Assembly (NCBI GenBank): GCA_934533005.1
Contig: CAKTBC010000096.1
Span: 1-6,590 of the forward strand
Direction of reading: 5' to 3'
DNA length: 6,590 nt
From: an uncultured Oscillospiraceae bacterium
GTDB taxonomy: Bacteria; Bacillota; Clostridia; Oscillospirales; Oscillospiraceae
Within the stretch, counting starts at the first letter, position 1. Each line of letters begins with the position of its first letter. The translations under genes and the position numbers were made by a program. Positions 4,993 to 6,590 of this stretch are shown one piece after another. The notes below the pieces were generated by a model, which had not been told where the DNA came from, did not search any database, and saw only the letters and a program-made list of their open reading frames with translations.

Positions 4993-5301
4993 TTAAAAGA
5001 TTTTTGAGAGCAGCACCGCCGCCGCGACGACCGCGGCGAGCGCCACGGCATAGAGCGTGCCGGTCACGAGCGGCTTTTTCGGGTGCGAGATGCGCCCGTA
5101 TTCGTCGTTCTCCGGCGGCACGGGGCTCGGCAGCGGCAGCTCGCTCTCGAGCTGCGCCACGGCCTCCTCCTCGGAGAGCCCCTGCTCCTTCAAGGCAGTG
5201 AGCTTTTTCTGATATTCCACGATCTTATCCAGCTTTTCCTCTGCGGGAAGCTGATTGAAGCGTTTTTCCAGCTGGGCAATAAATTCTGCGCCGGTCGCCA
5301 T
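4993..5301 (-). CDS. Small membrane-anchored protein with HAAS/DUF1700-like head
   Basis: The product has 102 residues. The first 55 or so form a charged helical head (EFIAQLEKRFNQLPAEEK, then EEEAVAQLESEL) resembling the HAAS/DUF1700 domain. That domain is a three-helix module usually found in membrane proteins encoded next to PadR regulators. A proline-rich linker (56-76) leads to one membrane helix at about 78-99, ending in KIF, so the head should face the cytoplasm. The start ATG (5301) has a strong AGGAGG eight bases upstream. It lies 26 bases after the U32 gene. No PadR gene is in view, so its usual partner is absent or outside the window. The family call is by pattern; the role is unknown. 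Confidence 0.75.
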   Translation of the reverse strand: MATGAEFIAQLEKRFNQLPAEEKLDKIVEYQKKLTALKEQGLSEEEAVAQLESELPLPSPVPPENDEYGRISHPKKPLVTGTLYAVALAAVVAAAVLLSKIF

Positions 5302-5327
5302 AGTTTCTTCCTCCTTTTATTCTCCGG

Positions 5328-6590
5328 TCACAGAAGCTCCCGGTAGTACAGTCCGCCGGTGCGCTCCCGCTCCGACTTTTTTCCCGCGCGGTAGTCCGCC
5401 GCGATGGCGGCGCATTCCGCCGCCGATTCGCGCGTGAACCATAGGATCAAATGATCCAGACCGCGCAGGTCTTTGTCCGCAATATGCAGCGGCACGCTGT
5501 TCAAAAGCGTTGAATACTTTTTCTCCCCGCACTCGACCGGGAATTTGACGCCGCGGCGGTCGGTGAGTTCGCCTTGCGCGCGGCACACCGCGCAGCCGAT
5601 CTGCGCCCGGATCGGGCAATTCCGAAAATGCATGAGTGGCAGCCGCCCATAGACGATCGCGCCGAGAGGGACGCTCCCGCCAAGGGCCTTGATGCCGCGC
5701 ATGGATAGCTCAAACGACGCCGTAACACTCGAAAGCCCCTCTTCCTCGTAGTGGCGCAGCGCCTCGGTATTGAGAATATTGAGCCCCGCGCCGCCGTGCA
5801 GCGTAAGTCCCAGACGGCGGGTAAGGGGGATGGCATAGATGTTGTCGCCGTATACCTCGCGCAGCCCGGCCTCCTTCAGCGCCGCGAGACGCCCTTCGAA
5901 CGCTTCTTCGTCCGCGGGCCAGAGGATTGCCGGGAGGACGCCGATGAGACGCTCGCCGAGCGTTTCGATGATCTCCGGTGTGATGCGCTCCACGGGCAGG
6001 AGAATTTTGGCAAAGCTCTCTCCTGCCGGGATCTGCGAGGGATCGGCAAAGCGCGCCCACAGCTCGCCGGTGCGGTCGCGATCCCGCTTTTCCGGGGACA
6101 TCGGTTGGGGCGCATCGGAGCGTGGCCATGGCTTCGCCGTACCGCGAACCGCTAAAAGCTGCGAGAGAGCCTCGCGCCGCAGCGCGTTGAGCGCGCTCGC
6201 CGGGAGCATGTATCCCGGCGCAATATCCGCGGAAAAGTCCGTCACGGCAAACGGCGTGCCGCCGGTTTTGACGAGATTCTTTTCGGCGCTCGGTGCGTCA
6301 AGCGCCCGGTTGAGCGCCGCTTCGGGCTGCGCGCCCGCCGCGGTGATCGTATGCTCGCCATCCGAAACGGTAAGGCTGCTCGCTGCATCGCTCATCGAAA
6401 ACGCCATCGAAACGCCGACGCGCGGCGTCTCTTTCTCATAGAGCGCGGCGAGAGACTTCAGCACCTTGTCCGCGCTCTGGACATCGTCCTTCGTGCGGTA
6501 GCCGAACATGGATCTATCGCGTTTGCCGGTGAGATACCCGTCCGAAAAGCCGCTGCGGGAGAACACGGCGCGGAGCGTTTCCTCGTCGTA
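5328..6590 (-). CDS. U32-family protein with DUF3656-type region (RlhA/YdcP-like), 5' end outside the window
   Basis: The visible 420 residues are the C-terminal part; the frame is open to the window edge. The visible part begins with the U32/DUF3656 signature FSRSGFSDGYLTGK (10-23) and MFGYRTKDDV (28-37). A second-half module contains GAIVYGRLPLMHFRNCPI, then a cysteine cluster C-x7-C-x2-C-x17-C (about residues 325, 333, 336 and 354) followed by the DR-G-FPV-C and LLNSVPL blocks of the family. U32 proteins were classed as peptidases, but characterised E. coli members RlhA (YdcP) and TrhP (YegQ) are needed to hydroxylate 23S rRNA and tRNA bases. The cysteines probably bind an iron-sulfur cluster. 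This long form with DUF3656 is nearest to RlhA. It heads the visible gene run. Its promoter is out of view. Confidence 0.9.
   Translation of the reverse strand, partial: YDEETLRAVFSRSGFSDGYLTGKRDRSMFGYRTKDDVQSADKVLKSLAALYEKETPRVGVSMAFSMSDAASSLTVSDGEHTITAAGAQPEAALNRALDAPSAEKNLVKTGGTPFAVTDFSADIAPGYMLPASALNALRREALSQLLAVRGTAKPWPRSDAPQPMSPEKRDRDRTGELWARFADPSQIPAGESFAKILLPVERITPEIIETLGERLIGVLPAILWPADEEAFEGRLAALKEAGLREVYGDNIYAIPLTRRLGLTLHGGAGLNILNTEALRHYEEEGLSSVTASFELSMRGIKALGGSVPLGAIVYGRLPLMHFRNCPIRAQIGCAVCRAQGELTDRRGVKFPVECGEKKYSTLLNSVPLHIADKDLRGLDHLILWFTRESAAECAAIAADYRAGKKSERERTGGLYYRELL

Overview
This is bacterial DNA, most likely from a GC-rich member of the Clostridia (an Oscillospiraceae-type Firmicute). 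That placement is an inference. It rests on AGGAGG-type ribosome binding sites, a T-box riboswitch, textbook sigma-A promoters, rho-independent terminators and GC-rich codon use. Every intact gene is on the minus strand. The only plus-strand coding trace is a decayed transporter.

Layout in minus-strand reading order, from high to low coordinates. (a) 6590-3753 is a tight gene run with gaps of 13 to 27 bases. It holds the C-terminal 420 residues of a U32 'peptidase' with a DUF3656-type region (RlhA/YdcP-like, probably an RNA hydroxylation protein), a small membrane-anchored protein with a HAAS/DUF1700-like helical head, a GNAT N-acetyltransferase with an unusual glycine-rich membrane tail, and a membrane protein of the CrtO (glycosyl-diaponeurosporenoate acyltransferase) family. 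(b) 3733-3040 is a self-contained regulatory cassette: a sigma-A promoter overlapped by two operator-like dyads, a four-helix membrane protein interrupted by an amber codon at position 13, and a 66-residue XRE/Cro-type repressor. (c) 2910-2137 is gene-poor. It contains a 27-bp perfect inverted repeat with a 3-base loop, a second hairpin abutting it, the frameshifted C-terminal end of an MFS-like transporter (plus strand), and the promoter and leader of ychF. (d) 2136-335 holds ychF, translationally coupled by a 4-base overlap to a DUF1624/HGSNAT-type membrane acyltransferase. (e) 338-1 holds a promoter whose -35 box overlaps the acyltransferase stop codon, a T-box leader with antiterminator and terminator, and the first 15 codons of the regulated gene, which runs out of the window.

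I saw no transposase gene, CRISPR array, tRNA or rRNA. The most informative items are the complete T-box switch on an unidentified gene, the XRE/membrane-protein cassette with its visible operators and nonsense mutation, the membrane-tailed GNAT next to a CrtO-like acyltransferase, and the palindrome/relic zone at 2421-2909. None of these is clearly a new system. The T-box and the families named are known. The pairing of GNAT-with-tail and CrtO-like protein, and the perfect palindrome, are the points I cannot fully explain.
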